Assembly (NCBI GenBank): GCA_963825645.1
Contig: CAWGTT010000010.1
Location: 186,001-250,000 of the forward strand
Source of the DNA: JADJPO01 sp963825645
Lineage (GTDB): Bacteria; Actinomycetota; Actinomycetes; Actinomycetales; Kineosporiaceae
Length of the DNA: 64,000 nt
Direction of reading: 5' to 3'
A model generated the notes under the pieces. That model was not told the DNA's origin. It saw only the letters and a program-made list of their open reading frames with translations, and ran no database searches. Numbering within the stretch: position 1 is the stretch's first letter; each line of letters begins with the position of its first letter. The position numbers and the translations under genes are program-made. Below are positions 32,265 to 40,245 of this stretch, in pieces.

Positions 32265-33824
32265 TCAGCGAGGTTGCAGCGCAGCGAGTTCGGCGAACAC
32301 CTCGCGCAGCCGCGGGTAGATCTCGCGCTGGACGGCGAACAGACGCTCGTAGTGCGCGGTGAGCTCCGGGCGCGGCAGTACCGCAGCGCCCCGTCGTGCC
32401 ATGGCAGCGGCCACCCGCGCCACCCGCGCGACACCGTCCGTCCCCTCCTCAGCTGACCCGGGGTCGGACCGCTCGGACTCGGACAACCCAGCGCCCGCCC
32501 AGGCGAGCGCCGCGGCACCGCGCGCACTGATCTGCTCCCCCTCGCAGAGGGTGAGACCGCGCCCGGTGACGTCGGCGACGATCTGGGCCCACAACGGGCT
32601 GCGGACGCCGCCGCCCATCGCCCTGATCTCCCGAATTGCCGTGCCCGTGGCGGCCTCGAGCCCCTCGAGGTGCAGCCGCAGCTCGAAGGCGACCCCTTCG
32701 AGCAGGGCGCGGTAGACGTGGGCCCGCGTGTGCGTCCCGGCCAGGCCCAGCAGAACGCCGCGGGCGTGCGGGTCCCAGTAGGGGGTTTGTGCCGCGTTCC
32801 AGTACGGGACGGCGAGCAGACCCTGGGCGCCGGGTGGCACCCCGGCGGCCGCCCGCTCCAGCACCGGGTCGGGCGCTGAGCCGAGAGCGGGGTCGCCGAG
32901 CTCGCGCCGGAACCAGTCCGCCAGATAGGCGGCCGCGTTGAGCACCGTCTCGAGAACGAAGGTCCCGGCGGGTGCGGTTGCCAGCGTCCGGAAGGCGCGA
33001 CCTGTCAGGTACTGCCTCGACGGGGTGCCGAGCACCATCGAGGTGCCGAGGTTGAGGTACGCGGTGCCCGGCTCGACCACGCCCGCCCCCAGCCCGGCCG
33101 CCTGGCCGTCACCGAGACCGGCCACCAGCGGCACCGGTCCCGGCAGCCCGATCGTCCGCGCGACGTCCGGTCGCAGCGCCTCGAGCACCCGGCCGGGCGA
33201 GACCAGCTGCGGCAGCTGGTCACGTCGAACCCCCGCCAACGTCAGCAGCTCATCGGACCAGTCCCCTGCCCGCAGGTCCAGCAACCCGAGCGAGTCGGCG
33301 CAGGCCACGCTGGTGGCCCATCGGCCGGTGAGCCGCTCGGCGAGGAACGCATGGACCTCGGCGACCCGGGCGGCCCCGCGCAGCACGCCGGGCTCGTGGC
33401 GGGTGAGCCAGGCGAGCTTGTACAGCGCCGGGGTGGTGTCCGGCGGCTTGCCCGACAGAGCCAGCACCCGGTCGCTGCCGAGCTCGGCGATCTCGGACGA
33501 GGCCCGCGTGTCCAGCCATAGGATCGCCGGCCGCAGGCCTCGCCCGGCGCCGTCCAGCGCAACGAACGACTCCCGCTGGTGGGTCAGGCAGATCGCGCGG
33601 ACCCGGTCCGGGTCGTCCAGCTGAGCGACCGCCGCCCTCAGCGAGGCGACTGTGGACCGCCACCACTGCTCGGCGTCCTGCTCGTGCATCCCCGGACCCG
33701 GCCGCTGCAGGTCCAGCGGGCTCGACGCAGCCGCCACCTCGCGCCCGTCGCAATCGAACACGACGGCCTTCGACGCCGTCGTCGAGCAGTCGACCGCCAG
33801 CACCAGTGGCGCGAAGGCGTTCAC
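32265..33824 (-). CDS. FGGY-family carbohydrate kinase (xylulokinase-like)
   Basis: This 519-residue kinase phosphorylates a sugar, probably a ketose. The N-terminal domain opens with LVLAVDCSTTASKAVVFD (phosphate 1 loop) and carries AICLTHQRESFVALD and LWLDTRAS; the C-terminal domain has GLGDGQAAGLGAG and VPYWNAAQTPYWDPHARGVL, GLAGTHTRAHVYRALLEG and AMGGGVRSPLWAQIVADVTG. These are the two ATPase-fold domains of the FGGY family. GTG 33824 overlaps the dehydrogenase stop (GTGA), so the two are co-translated. Given the partner, the likely substrate is the ketose made from a polyol, for example D-xylulose from D-arabitol or xylitol. The exact sugar is not determinable. Confidence 0.8.
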   Translation of the reverse strand: MNAFAPLVLAVDCSTTASKAVVFDCDGREVAAASSPLDLQRPGPGMHEQDAEQWWRSTVASLRAAVAQLDDPDRVRAICLTHQRESFVALDGAGRGLRPAILWLDTRASSEIAELGSDRVLALSGKPPDTTPALYKLAWLTRHEPGVLRGAARVAEVHAFLAERLTGRWATSVACADSLGLLDLRAGDWSDELLTLAGVRRDQLPQLVSPGRVLEALRPDVARTIGLPGPVPLVAGLGDGQAAGLGAGVVEPGTAYLNLGTSMVLGTPSRQYLTGRAFRTLATAPAGTFVLETVLNAAAYLADWFRRELGDPALGSAPDPVLERAAAGVPPGAQGLLAVPYWNAAQTPYWDPHARGVLLGLAGTHTRAHVYRALLEGVAFELRLHLEGLEAATGTAIREIRAMGGGVRSPLWAQIVADVTGRGLTLCEGEQISARGAAALAWAGAGLSESERSDPGSAEEGTDGVARVARVAAAMARRGAAVLPRPELTAHYERLFAVQREIYPRLREVFAELAALQPR

Positions 33825-34870
33825 GATGTGGGAGTCACGATGACCTTGAGGCCGCTCCGAGCGTGGGCGGTGGCCAGGGCGTGATCGACATCGACCAGGT
33901 CGAACGTGTGCGACACCAGGCTCCGCACGTCGACCCGACCGCACTCGACGAGCGCGGCCGCGCGCGGGTAGACCTCCTTCATCCGCCGGACCAGCACCAG
34001 GGTCAGCCCTTTGCGCCGGGCGAGCGACGCGGTGAAGGTGGTGCTGTCCTCGTCGGGGATACCAGCCAGGACGACGCGTGCGCCCGGCATCGCCGCGTCC
34101 AGGGCCAGCGCCACCGCGGCGTCCGAACCGACCACCTCGAACGCGACGTCGACGCCGCGGCCACCGGTGTGCTCGGCCAAGGCCGCGGCGAACGCATCCG
34201 GCTCGACCGGCAGGACGGCGTCTGCGCCCAGCCGCAGGGCCGCCTCGACCCGGTGCGGCTGCACCTCGGCCGCGTAGGCGCGGCCTGCTCCAGCGGCTCG
34301 GGCCACCTGGAGCAGGCACAGGCCGATCGGCCCGCACCCGACCACGACGACCGTGGCGCCGACCCGGACGTGACCGAGATCGTGGGCGTGCACGGCCACG
34401 CCGAGCGGCTCCAGCATCGCGATGTCGTTGTCCGACAACGCATCGCTCATCGGATGAAGCAGGTGCCCGGGCCAGGTGATGTACTGCCGCAGGGCACCGT
34501 CCGTCGTCCCGTGCCCGAGGAAGCCGACGGCGGGACAGAGGTTGCGCCGCCCCACCAGGCACACCTCACAGGCGCCGCACGGCGCGGCCGGGTCGATCGC
34601 GACCCGCTGGCCGTCCCGCGGGCCTCCGACGACGACGCCGGCGGCTTCATGGCCGATCACCAGGGGCCGGGTCAGCCGGGCGTCACCGATCCCGCCCTCG
34701 GCGTACCAGTGCAGATCGGAGCCACAGATGCCGACCGCTGTGACGCGTACCAGGCACTGCCCCGGTCCGGGAAGCGGCACAGGCTCGGACGCCGTCCGGA
34801 TGTCGCGGGTGCCGTGCAGCCGGGCGGCGAGCATGGAGGTAGCTGCCCCCGGCTCATCAGGGTCGGTCAT
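33821..34870 (-). CDS. Zinc-dependent polyol dehydrogenase (MDR family)
   Basis: This 349-residue medium-chain dehydrogenase has the catalytic zinc site AVGICGSDLHWYAEGG (Cys, then His of VIGHEAAGVV), the structural zinc lobe CGACEVCLVGRRNLC and the NAD-binding motif VVVVGCGPIGLCLLQVAR. It resembles sorbitol/xylitol dehydrogenases, which oxidise a polyol to a ketose. GTGA overlap with the kinase gene defines an operon. The start is the ATG at 34870; no upstream ribosome site stands out. A palindrome of the GTTCACCACAACCC family lies about 80 bp upstream. Confidence 0.82.
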   Translation of the reverse strand: MTDPDEPGAATSMLAARLHGTRDIRTASEPVPLPGPGQCLVRVTAVGICGSDLHWYAEGGIGDARLTRPLVIGHEAAGVVVGGPRDGQRVAIDPAAPCGACEVCLVGRRNLCPAVGFLGHGTTDGALRQYITWPGHLLHPMSDALSDNDIAMLEPLGVAVHAHDLGHVRVGATVVVVGCGPIGLCLLQVARAAGAGRAYAAEVQPHRVEAALRLGADAVLPVEPDAFAAALAEHTGGRGVDVAFEVVGSDAAVALALDAAMPGARVVLAGIPDEDSTTFTASLARRKGLTLVLVRRMKEVYPRAAALVECGRVDVRSLVSHTFDLVDVDHALATAHARSGLKVIVTPTS

Positions 34871-34940
34871 GTACCCATCGTCGCCGACCCGGCCTGCTGT
34901 GCCGTCTGGGACGTCCTTGGTGTGGTTGGTGCGTCAATCC

Positions 34941-35376
34941 TCATGATCGACTTCCGAATTCACCATGACCCCCTGTTCTAGGCGTCTCAACGCCGTTATG
35001 AGGGGGTTGTGGTGAACTCGGAAGGACCAACCGGCGCATTAGCCGCTCCAACTGGTCAGCCGGGTCGTCGGTGACACCGCAGTGCACCGGAGAGACCTGG
35101 ACGACGGTGCTGCGCGGCGCCGTCAACCACCCGAACCGCTCCCGGACCGGGCGGTCGGTGTCGGCGCAGGTTTCGGCGAATGCCCTCCAGCGCCGCATGC
35201 ACCGCGTCGAGATCGACCCGTGGGTCCAGGGCCTGCAGCCGCGCGTCGTCCACGTGCACCGCGATGTCCAGGAAGTCGGCGGCCTGGCTGTAGAGCAGCA
35301 CGCCGACGTTGACGAACTCGCCGCGGTCCACCCGCGGCACCGCGCGCAGGACGGCGTACTCGAAGGGTTCGCTCAC
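34941..35376 (-). pseudogene. DUF3037 protein gene with a frameshift
   Basis: The start is GTG 35376, overlapping the stop of the HipA_2 gene (GTGA). The first part reads SEPFEYAVLRAVPRVDRGEF and VNVGVLLYSQAADFLDIAV, the diagnostic DUF3037 N-terminus. After about residue 60 (HAALEGIR, near 35190) the family sequence continues in another frame: ETCADTDRPVRERFGWLTAP, RSTVVQVSPVHCGVTDDP, ending at TGA 34941-34943. A one-base indel restores about 145 residues, close to the usual length. The last residues run through the palindrome at 34951-35024. Loss of the partner of a HipA-like kinase could be real or a base-call error. Confidence 0.65.
34951..35024. repeat. 24-bp palindrome, GGTTCACCACAACCCCC family
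   Basis: The arms 34951-34974 and 35001-35024 pair over 24 positions with three mismatches (right arm complement CTTCCGAGTTCACCACAACC followed by CCCT). It overlaps the 3' end of the DUF3037 gene and lies upstream of the dehydrogenase gene, both on the minus strand, so it is a candidate terminator between them. The core matches 21144-21206. Confidence 0.72.
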
Positions 35377-36212
35377 GGCACCAGCCCCTCCTGCCAGGGT
35401 CGGCCGCGACCGAGCCGGGCCAGCAGCTGGACGACGTACCGCTCCCGCCACTGCTGCGGGCTGCGCTCGGGCAGGCCTGCGGCTGCGCGGGCATGAGCGT
35501 CGCCGCGTGCGGCGTTCATCGCGACCAGCCATTCATCGGGCACCGTGGCGAGCACCTCCACCAGCGTCGGCTCGTCGAGCGAGGCGGCCAGCTCGCCGTC
35601 CAGATCGGACCACCGCCAGGCACCGAGGATTCGGGCGACCGGCACCAGCACGTGCTCGGACAGGTTGTAGCGCCGCACCGCCCAGGCGTCCGGGTCCGGC
35701 CAGGCATGCTGGAAGACCAGCGCACCGCCGTGGTCGATCGCCCAGAGGGTGCGGTGCCAGACCAGCAGGTTGGGGTTGCGCCAGGTGCGGTCGACGTTGC
35801 CGGTGAACGCGTCCAACCAGAGCACCCGGGCAGCGTCCTCGGGCGGCGGGGTCCACCCGGTGCCGTCGTAGCCGACCGACCCGGGCAGGAAGTCCAGGCC
35901 GAGGTTGGCCCCGGCACTGGCCCTCAGCAGGTCCTGCACCTCCTCGTCGGGCTCGCGCGGCGCGATGCGCGCGTCGAGGTCCACGACGACGAGCTCGGGC
36001 ACCCGCACCCCGAGCCGGCGGCCGATCCCGCCGACCACCACCTCGGCGACCAGCGAGGCCGTCCCCTGACCCGCGCCGCGGAACTTGGTGACGTAGATGC
36101 CGTCGTCGTCGGCCTCGACCAGAGCCGGCAGCGAGCCGCCCTCGCGCAGCGGGGTGACGTAGGCGGTGGCGCGGACGACGCGCAGTGCCTCGACACCAGC
36201 GGACCCGACCAC
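35373..36212 (-). CDS. HipA_2-family kinase-like protein
   Basis: This protein of about 279 residues starts its conserved part at VEALRVVRATAYVTPLREGG, the actinobacterial HipA-like (HipA_2) N-terminus, followed by YVTKFRGAGQGTASLVAEVV (nucleotide-binding Lys), GRRLGVRVPELVVVDLD and the catalytic/metal loop NVDRTWRNPNLLVW and DHGGALVFQH (Asp-containing). It is likely a protein-kinase-like enzyme of unknown target. The frame is open to 36338, but only the part after 36212 (GTG) is conserved, so the start is uncertain. It is joined by GTGA overlap to a DUF3037 gene, an arrangement repeated in many actinomycetes, which suggests a kinase/partner module. Confidence 0.7.
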   Translation of the reverse strand: MVGSAGVEALRVVRATAYVTPLREGGSLPALVEADDDGIYVTKFRGAGQGTASLVAEVVVGGIGRRLGVRVPELVVVDLDARIAPREPDEEVQDLLRASAGANLGLDFLPGSVGYDGTGWTPPPEDAARVLWLDAFTGNVDRTWRNPNLLVWHRTLWAIDHGGALVFQHAWPDPDAWAVRRYNLSEHVLVPVARILGAWRWSDLDGELAASLDEPTLVEVLATVPDEWLVAMNAARGDAHARAAAGLPERSPQQWRERYVVQLLARLGRGRPWQEGLVP

Positions 36213-36486
36213 GACAGCGACTGTAGGGCCCGAACACCGGGAGCCGCGCCCAGTGCCCTCTTGGTCCGCGACGTAACAAACGGTCTCGGCCACGCTCTCC
36301 TCCGAGCCTTCCCACGGGTGGTCCCGGTCGTCGTCCACGCACTTTCGCCGCCCGGCGCCGGGCGTCCATGCGGAAAGTCACTGGCGGAACGGTGCGCCGG
36401 ACACTCACGGGACGTTAGCCTCCGATGCGGGCCGCGACTCTCACGGCCGAAGACGGGGACATAGCGTGACGAAGGGATGCCTCCCG
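36213..36486. promoter_or_regulatory. Divergent intergenic region upstream of pgm
   Basis: This 274-bp stretch lies between the minus-strand HipA_2 gene and the plus-strand phosphoglucomutase gene and should contain both promoters. I see no strong -35/-10 pair or hairpin. AAGGGA at 36473-36478 is the ribosome site for pgm. Confidence 0.4.
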
Positions 36487-38151
36487 ATGCCTCACGACCG
36501 CGCCGGACTACCCGCTGAGCCGAGCGACCTGATCGACGTCGCCCACCTGGTGACCGCCTACTACACGACCTGGCCGGATCTCGACGACCCCGGGCAGCGG
36601 GTCGCCTTCGGCACCTCCGGTCACCGCGGCTCCAGCCTGACCGGAGCGTTCACCGAGGCGCACATCGTCGCCACCACCCAGGCGATCTGCGACTATCGGG
36701 CTGCCCAAGGGGTCACCGGGCCGCTGTTCATCGGCCGGGACACCCACGGGTTGTCCGAGCCGGCCTGGGCCTCCGCTCTCGAGGTGCTCGCCGCCAACTC
36801 GGTGACCACCTTGATCGACGACCGGGACCGCTTCACCCCCACCCCGGCGGTCTCGCACGCCATCCTCCGGTACAACTCGGGGCAGCGTCCGGAGGCCGCC
36901 GCGGGCTCACCCATTGACGCCCAGGCCGACGGGATCGTGGTCACGCCGTCGCACAACCCGCCTGCCGACGGCGGCTTCAAGTACAACCCGCCGCACGGCG
37001 GGCCGGCCGACACCGACGCCACGAAGTGGGTCGAGGACCGCGCCAACGCACTGATCGCGGCGCGGCTGGACGGCGTGAAGCGGGTGCCGCTGGCCCGCGC
37101 CCTGGGCGCCGAGACCACGTTCCGCTACGACTTCCTCGGCAGCTACGTCGACGACCTACCCACGGCGCTGAATCTGGACGCCGTCCGCGAGGCCGGCGTA
37201 CGGATCGGGGCCGACCCGCTCGGTGGGGCGAGCGTCGACTACTGGGGAGAGATCGCCCAGCGGCACCGGCTCGACCTGACGGTGGTGAACCCCCAGGTCG
37301 ACGCCACCTGGCGGTTCATGACCCTGGACTGGGACGGCAAGATCCGGATGGACTGCTCCTCGCCGTCCGCGATGGCTTCGCTGATCGCGAACCGCGAGGC
37401 CTACCAGATCTCGACCGGCAATGACGCGGACGCCGACCGGCACGGCATCGTCACCCCGGACGCCGGGCTGATGAACCCCAACCACTTCCTCGCCGTTGCG
37501 ATCGCCTATCTGTTCGGCAATCGGCCCGCCTGGGGCGCCGACGTCGCGATCGGGAAGACGCTGGTGTCCTCCTCGATGATCGACCGGGTCGCCGCCGAAC
37601 TCGGCCGGCAGCTGATCGAAGTGCCGGTCGGGTTCAAGTGGTTCGTACCCGGACTCCTCGACGGGTCGGTGGGGTTCGGTGGCGAGGAGAGCGCCGGCGC
37701 CTCGTTCCTGCGGCACGACGGCACCGTGTGGACGACGGACAAGGACGGCCTCCTGCTCGCGCTACTGGCCTCGGAGATCCAAGCGGTCACCGGGTCGTCG
37801 CCGAGCGAGCATTACGCCGCCATGACCGAGAGGCACGGTGCCCCCGCCTACGCGCGGATCGATGCCGCCGCCAGCCGCGAGCAGAAGGCGGTGCTGGCCA
37901 AGCTCTCCCCCGAGCAGGTCAGTGCCACCGAGCTGGCCGGCGAGCCGATCACCGCCAAGCTCACGACGGCGCCCGGCAACGGTGCGGCGATCGGCGGGCT
38001 GAAGGTGACGACTGAATCGGCCTGGTTCGCCGCTCGGCCCTCGGGCACCGAGGACGTCTACAAGATCTATGCCGAGTCGTTCAAGGGGCCCGAGCACCTC
38101 GTGCAGGTCCAGGCCGCCGCCAAGGACCTCGTGGACGGCGTGCTCGGCTGA
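36487..38151 (+). CDS. pgm: Phosphoglucomutase (alpha-D-glucose phosphate-specific)
   Basis: This 554-residue mutase interconverts glucose 1-phosphate and glucose 6-phosphate for glycogen, trehalose and wall sugars. Motifs: VAFGTSGHRGSSL, the phosphoserine loop with Ser155 in VVTPSHNPPADGG, the metal site TGNDADADRHGIV, the sugar loop GFGGEESAGASF, and the phosphate-binding ARPSGTEDVYKIYAESF. All active-site loops are intact and the length is that of the actinobacterial/E. coli Pgm group. I start at ATG 36487 (MPHDRAGLPAEPSD), which matches the usual family N-terminus; GTG 36466 would add seven residues. A convergent small kinase gene follows after 83 bp. Confidence 0.92.
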   Translation: MPHDRAGLPAEPSDLIDVAHLVTAYYTTWPDLDDPGQRVAFGTSGHRGSSLTGAFTEAHIVATTQAICDYRAAQGVTGPLFIGRDTHGLSEPAWASALEVLAANSVTTLIDDRDRFTPTPAVSHAILRYNSGQRPEAAAGSPIDAQADGIVVTPSHNPPADGGFKYNPPHGGPADTDATKWVEDRANALIAARLDGVKRVPLARALGAETTFRYDFLGSYVDDLPTALNLDAVREAGVRIGADPLGGASVDYWGEIAQRHRLDLTVVNPQVDATWRFMTLDWDGKIRMDCSSPSAMASLIANREAYQISTGNDADADRHGIVTPDAGLMNPNHFLAVAIAYLFGNRPAWGADVAIGKTLVSSSMIDRVAAELGRQLIEVPVGFKWFVPGLLDGSVGFGGEESAGASFLRHDGTVWTTDKDGLLLALLASEIQAVTGSSPSEHYAAMTERHGAPAYARIDAAASREQKAVLAKLSPEQVSATELAGEPITAKLTTAPGNGAAIGGLKVTTESAWFAARPSGTEDVYKIYAESFKGPEHLVQVQAAAKDLVDGVLG

Positions 38152-38234
38152 GGAACGGACTCCGTCGGCCGCGCCCATCCCTTCGGAGCCCCACTCGGGC
38201 CCCTCGTGCTCGTCACCGATAGTCCCGGCCGAGG

Positions 38235-38822
38235 TCACCGAGGGCGTGCGGTGCGCACCACCACGTCAACCCGGTTATGCACGAGCACCACGTCGTGGGA
38301 GTTGTCGACCTCGATGTGCGGGACCGGCGGAGGCGTGTCGGGGCGGATTCGGGCGACGAACTGTTCGAATGCGGCCAGCTTGCCCGCGTCGCGCGGGTTG
38401 CCCCGCGCCTCGAGCCGGCGGCGCAAGGTAGCGGGGTCGCAGCGCACCCAGACCAGCCGAACCGGCTCGCCGCCCAGCTCGGCGACCCACGCCGTCCACG
38501 CCCCGGGGTCACGGGTCTGACCGGTGAACGGCGCGTCGAGCAGCACCGGGCAGCCACTGGCCCGGATCTGCCGGGCGGCCGCGGTCAGCGCCGCGTACTC
38601 GTGCACCTTGACGTGCTGGTCGTACCAGGCACCCTCCCGCTCGCCGTGGTGGCGTCCGTAGGCAGCCAGCACCTCCACGGTGAACCCGTTGAACAGGGTG
38701 TCCTTGCCGAGCACCGCGCCCGGTGGGTCGAGGCGGGCGGCCAGCTCGGCGCATACCGTCGACTTGCCGGCGCCGGGTGCGCCGGCCACCACCCACACCG
38801 CAGCCGGTCCGCGAGCAGTCAT
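38235..38822 (-). CDS. Small P-loop kinase (zeta toxin/shikimate-kinase-like AAA_33)
   Basis: This 195-residue protein opens with a Walker A motif, VVAGAPGAGKSTVCAELAAR (about residues 10-30), and a LID-like Arg region LRRRLEARGNPRDAGKLAAF. The central part reads LLDAPFTGQTRDPGAW (Walker B-like, with Asp). Proteins of this type phosphorylate small molecules or RNA precursors; no specific substrate can be named. ATG 38822 is followed by MTARGPAAVW; no strong ribosome site is visible. It is divergent from the DUF1015 gene. Confidence 0.72.
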   Translation of the reverse strand: MTARGPAAVWVVAGAPGAGKSTVCAELAARLDPPGAVLGKDTLFNGFTVEVLAAYGRHHGEREGAWYDQHVKVHEYAALTAAARQIRASGCPVLLDAPFTGQTRDPGAWTAWVAELGGEPVRLVWVRCDPATLRRRLEARGNPRDAGKLAAFEQFVARIRPDTPPPVPHIEVDNSHDVVLVHNRVDVVVRTARPR

Positions 38823-38862
38823 GACTCCCAGCCTGCCGGTACCCGGTGCGCGGTCGGGCCGG

Positions 38863-38880
38863 GAGTTCACCACAACCCGG
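38863..38880 (+). repeat. Single arm of the GTTCACCACAACCC palindrome family
   Basis: GAGTTCACCACAACCCGG matches one arm of the palindromes at 21144 and 34951 but no complementary arm is found within 200 bp. It lies between two divergent genes and is either a degenerate copy or a protein-binding site. Confidence 0.6.
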
Positions 38881-38997
38881 TCTGAGGCTCGCTGAAACGG
38901 CGTCTGCAGGGAGTTCTGGTACATCCTCGGCTCTGTGGTCGATCGAAGAACGCCGACCGTGACCACACCGACCCCGCGGGTGCGCGAGGATGGGCGC

Positions 38998-40242
38998 ATG
39001 GCCGATCTGCGTCCGTTCCGCGCCCTGCGCCCGCGTGTCGACCTGGCCCACCGGGTCGCCGCACCGCCGTACGACGTCATCGACACCGCCGAGGCACGAG
39101 CCCTCGCCGCCGACAACCCGGACAGCTTCCTGCACGTCAACCGGCCCGAGATCGACCTGCCGGACGGAACGGCCGCCGACAGCGAGCAGGTGCACGCCGC
39201 CGGCCGCGCAGCCCTGGACACGCTGGTCGCACGCGGGGTGCTGACCCTTGACCCCCGACCGACCTACTCGGTGTACCGGCAGAGCCGCGGCGACCACGTG
39301 CAGACCGGCGTGGTCGCCTGCGCCGGAGTCGGCGACTACACCGCCGGCCTGATCAGGACCCACGAGCACACCCGCCCGGACAAGGAGCACGACCGGGTCC
39401 GGCACATCGAGGCGCTGGCCGCCCACGATGAGCCGGTGTTCCTGCTGGTCGCCCCGGGCGAACCGGCCTGGAAGGCAGCAGCCGACCTGGTGGCCAGGGC
39501 GACCGAACGGGACCCCCTGCTCGACATCCAGGCCGATGACGGCGTCCAGCACGTGCTCTGGCGCATCGACGACCCTGGCGAGGTCGCCGAGATGAGTACT
39601 GCCCTCGCCGCCCTGCCCGAGCTGTTCGTGGCCGACGGCCACCACCGCAGTGCGGCCGCGGCCCGGGTGGCGGCCGCCCATGACGGTGCGGGAGAGTCCG
39701 ACGCCTTCCTGACGGTGGTCTTCGCCGGTGAGGAGCTGGCGATCCTGCCGTACAACCGGGTCGTCGCCGACCTCGGCGGACGCAGCCCGCGGCAGTGGGT
39801 CAACGACCTCAGCGCCGTTGTCGAGGTCGAGCACAGCGCCGAGCCGGTCGAGCCGGCCGGACGACGCGAGTTCGGCATGTACTGCGCAGGGGCCTGGTTC
39901 CGGCTGCGGCTGCGCGAGGGTGCGGCAGAGCCCGAGCGCCTGGCCGACTCCGTCAGGGGTTTGGACGTCTCGCTGCTGCAGGATCTGGTGCTCGCGCCCG
40001 GCCTGGGCATCACCGACCCACGCACGGACTCGCGGATCTCATTCGTCGGCGGCATCCGAGGCAACGCGGCGCTGTCTCACCTGGTCGACTCGGGTCGGTG
40101 GGCGGTGGCCTTCTCGCTGCACCCCACGTCGGTCGAGGAGCTGGTGGCGGTGGCCGCGACGGGCGCCCACATGCCACCGAAGTCGACCTGGTTCGAGCCG
40201 AAACTGCGCAGCGGGCTCTTCGTGCACCGATTCCACGGCTGA
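38998..40242 (+). CDS. DUF1015-family protein
   Basis: This 414-residue protein has the DUF1015 N-terminus LRPFRALRPRVDLAHRVAAP followed by PPYDVI, and the conserved segments YSVYRQSRGDHVQTG, RTHEHTRPDKEHDR (residues about 120-140) and FVADGHHRSAAAARVA with a conserved HH. Members occur widely, often next to serine biosynthesis genes, and resemble kinase-like folds, but no reaction is proven. The ATG at 38998 is supported by GAGGA at 38986-38990. The stop is 3 bp before the FAD oxidoreductase gene, so they are in one operon. It is divergent from the small kinase. Confidence 0.8.
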   Translation: MADLRPFRALRPRVDLAHRVAAPPYDVIDTAEARALAADNPDSFLHVNRPEIDLPDGTAADSEQVHAAGRAALDTLVARGVLTLDPRPTYSVYRQSRGDHVQTGVVACAGVGDYTAGLIRTHEHTRPDKEHDRVRHIEALAAHDEPVFLLVAPGEPAWKAAADLVARATERDPLLDIQADDGVQHVLWRIDDPGEVAEMSTALAALPELFVADGHHRSAAAARVAAAHDGAGESDAFLTVVFAGEELAILPYNRVVADLGGRSPRQWVNDLSAVVEVEHSAEPVEPAGRREFGMYCAGAWFRLRLREGAAEPERLADSVRGLDVSLLQDLVLAPGLGITDPRTDSRISFVGGIRGNAALSHLVDSGRWAVAFSLHPTSVEELVAVAATGAHMPPKSTWFEPKLRSGLFVHRFHG

Positions 40243-40245
40243 GCG

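Noticed and set aside
34951..35024. Palindrome as a transposon end
   Set aside because: No transposase gene or target duplication is found within the neighbouring genes; the same core appears at other sites as a stand-alone hairpin.
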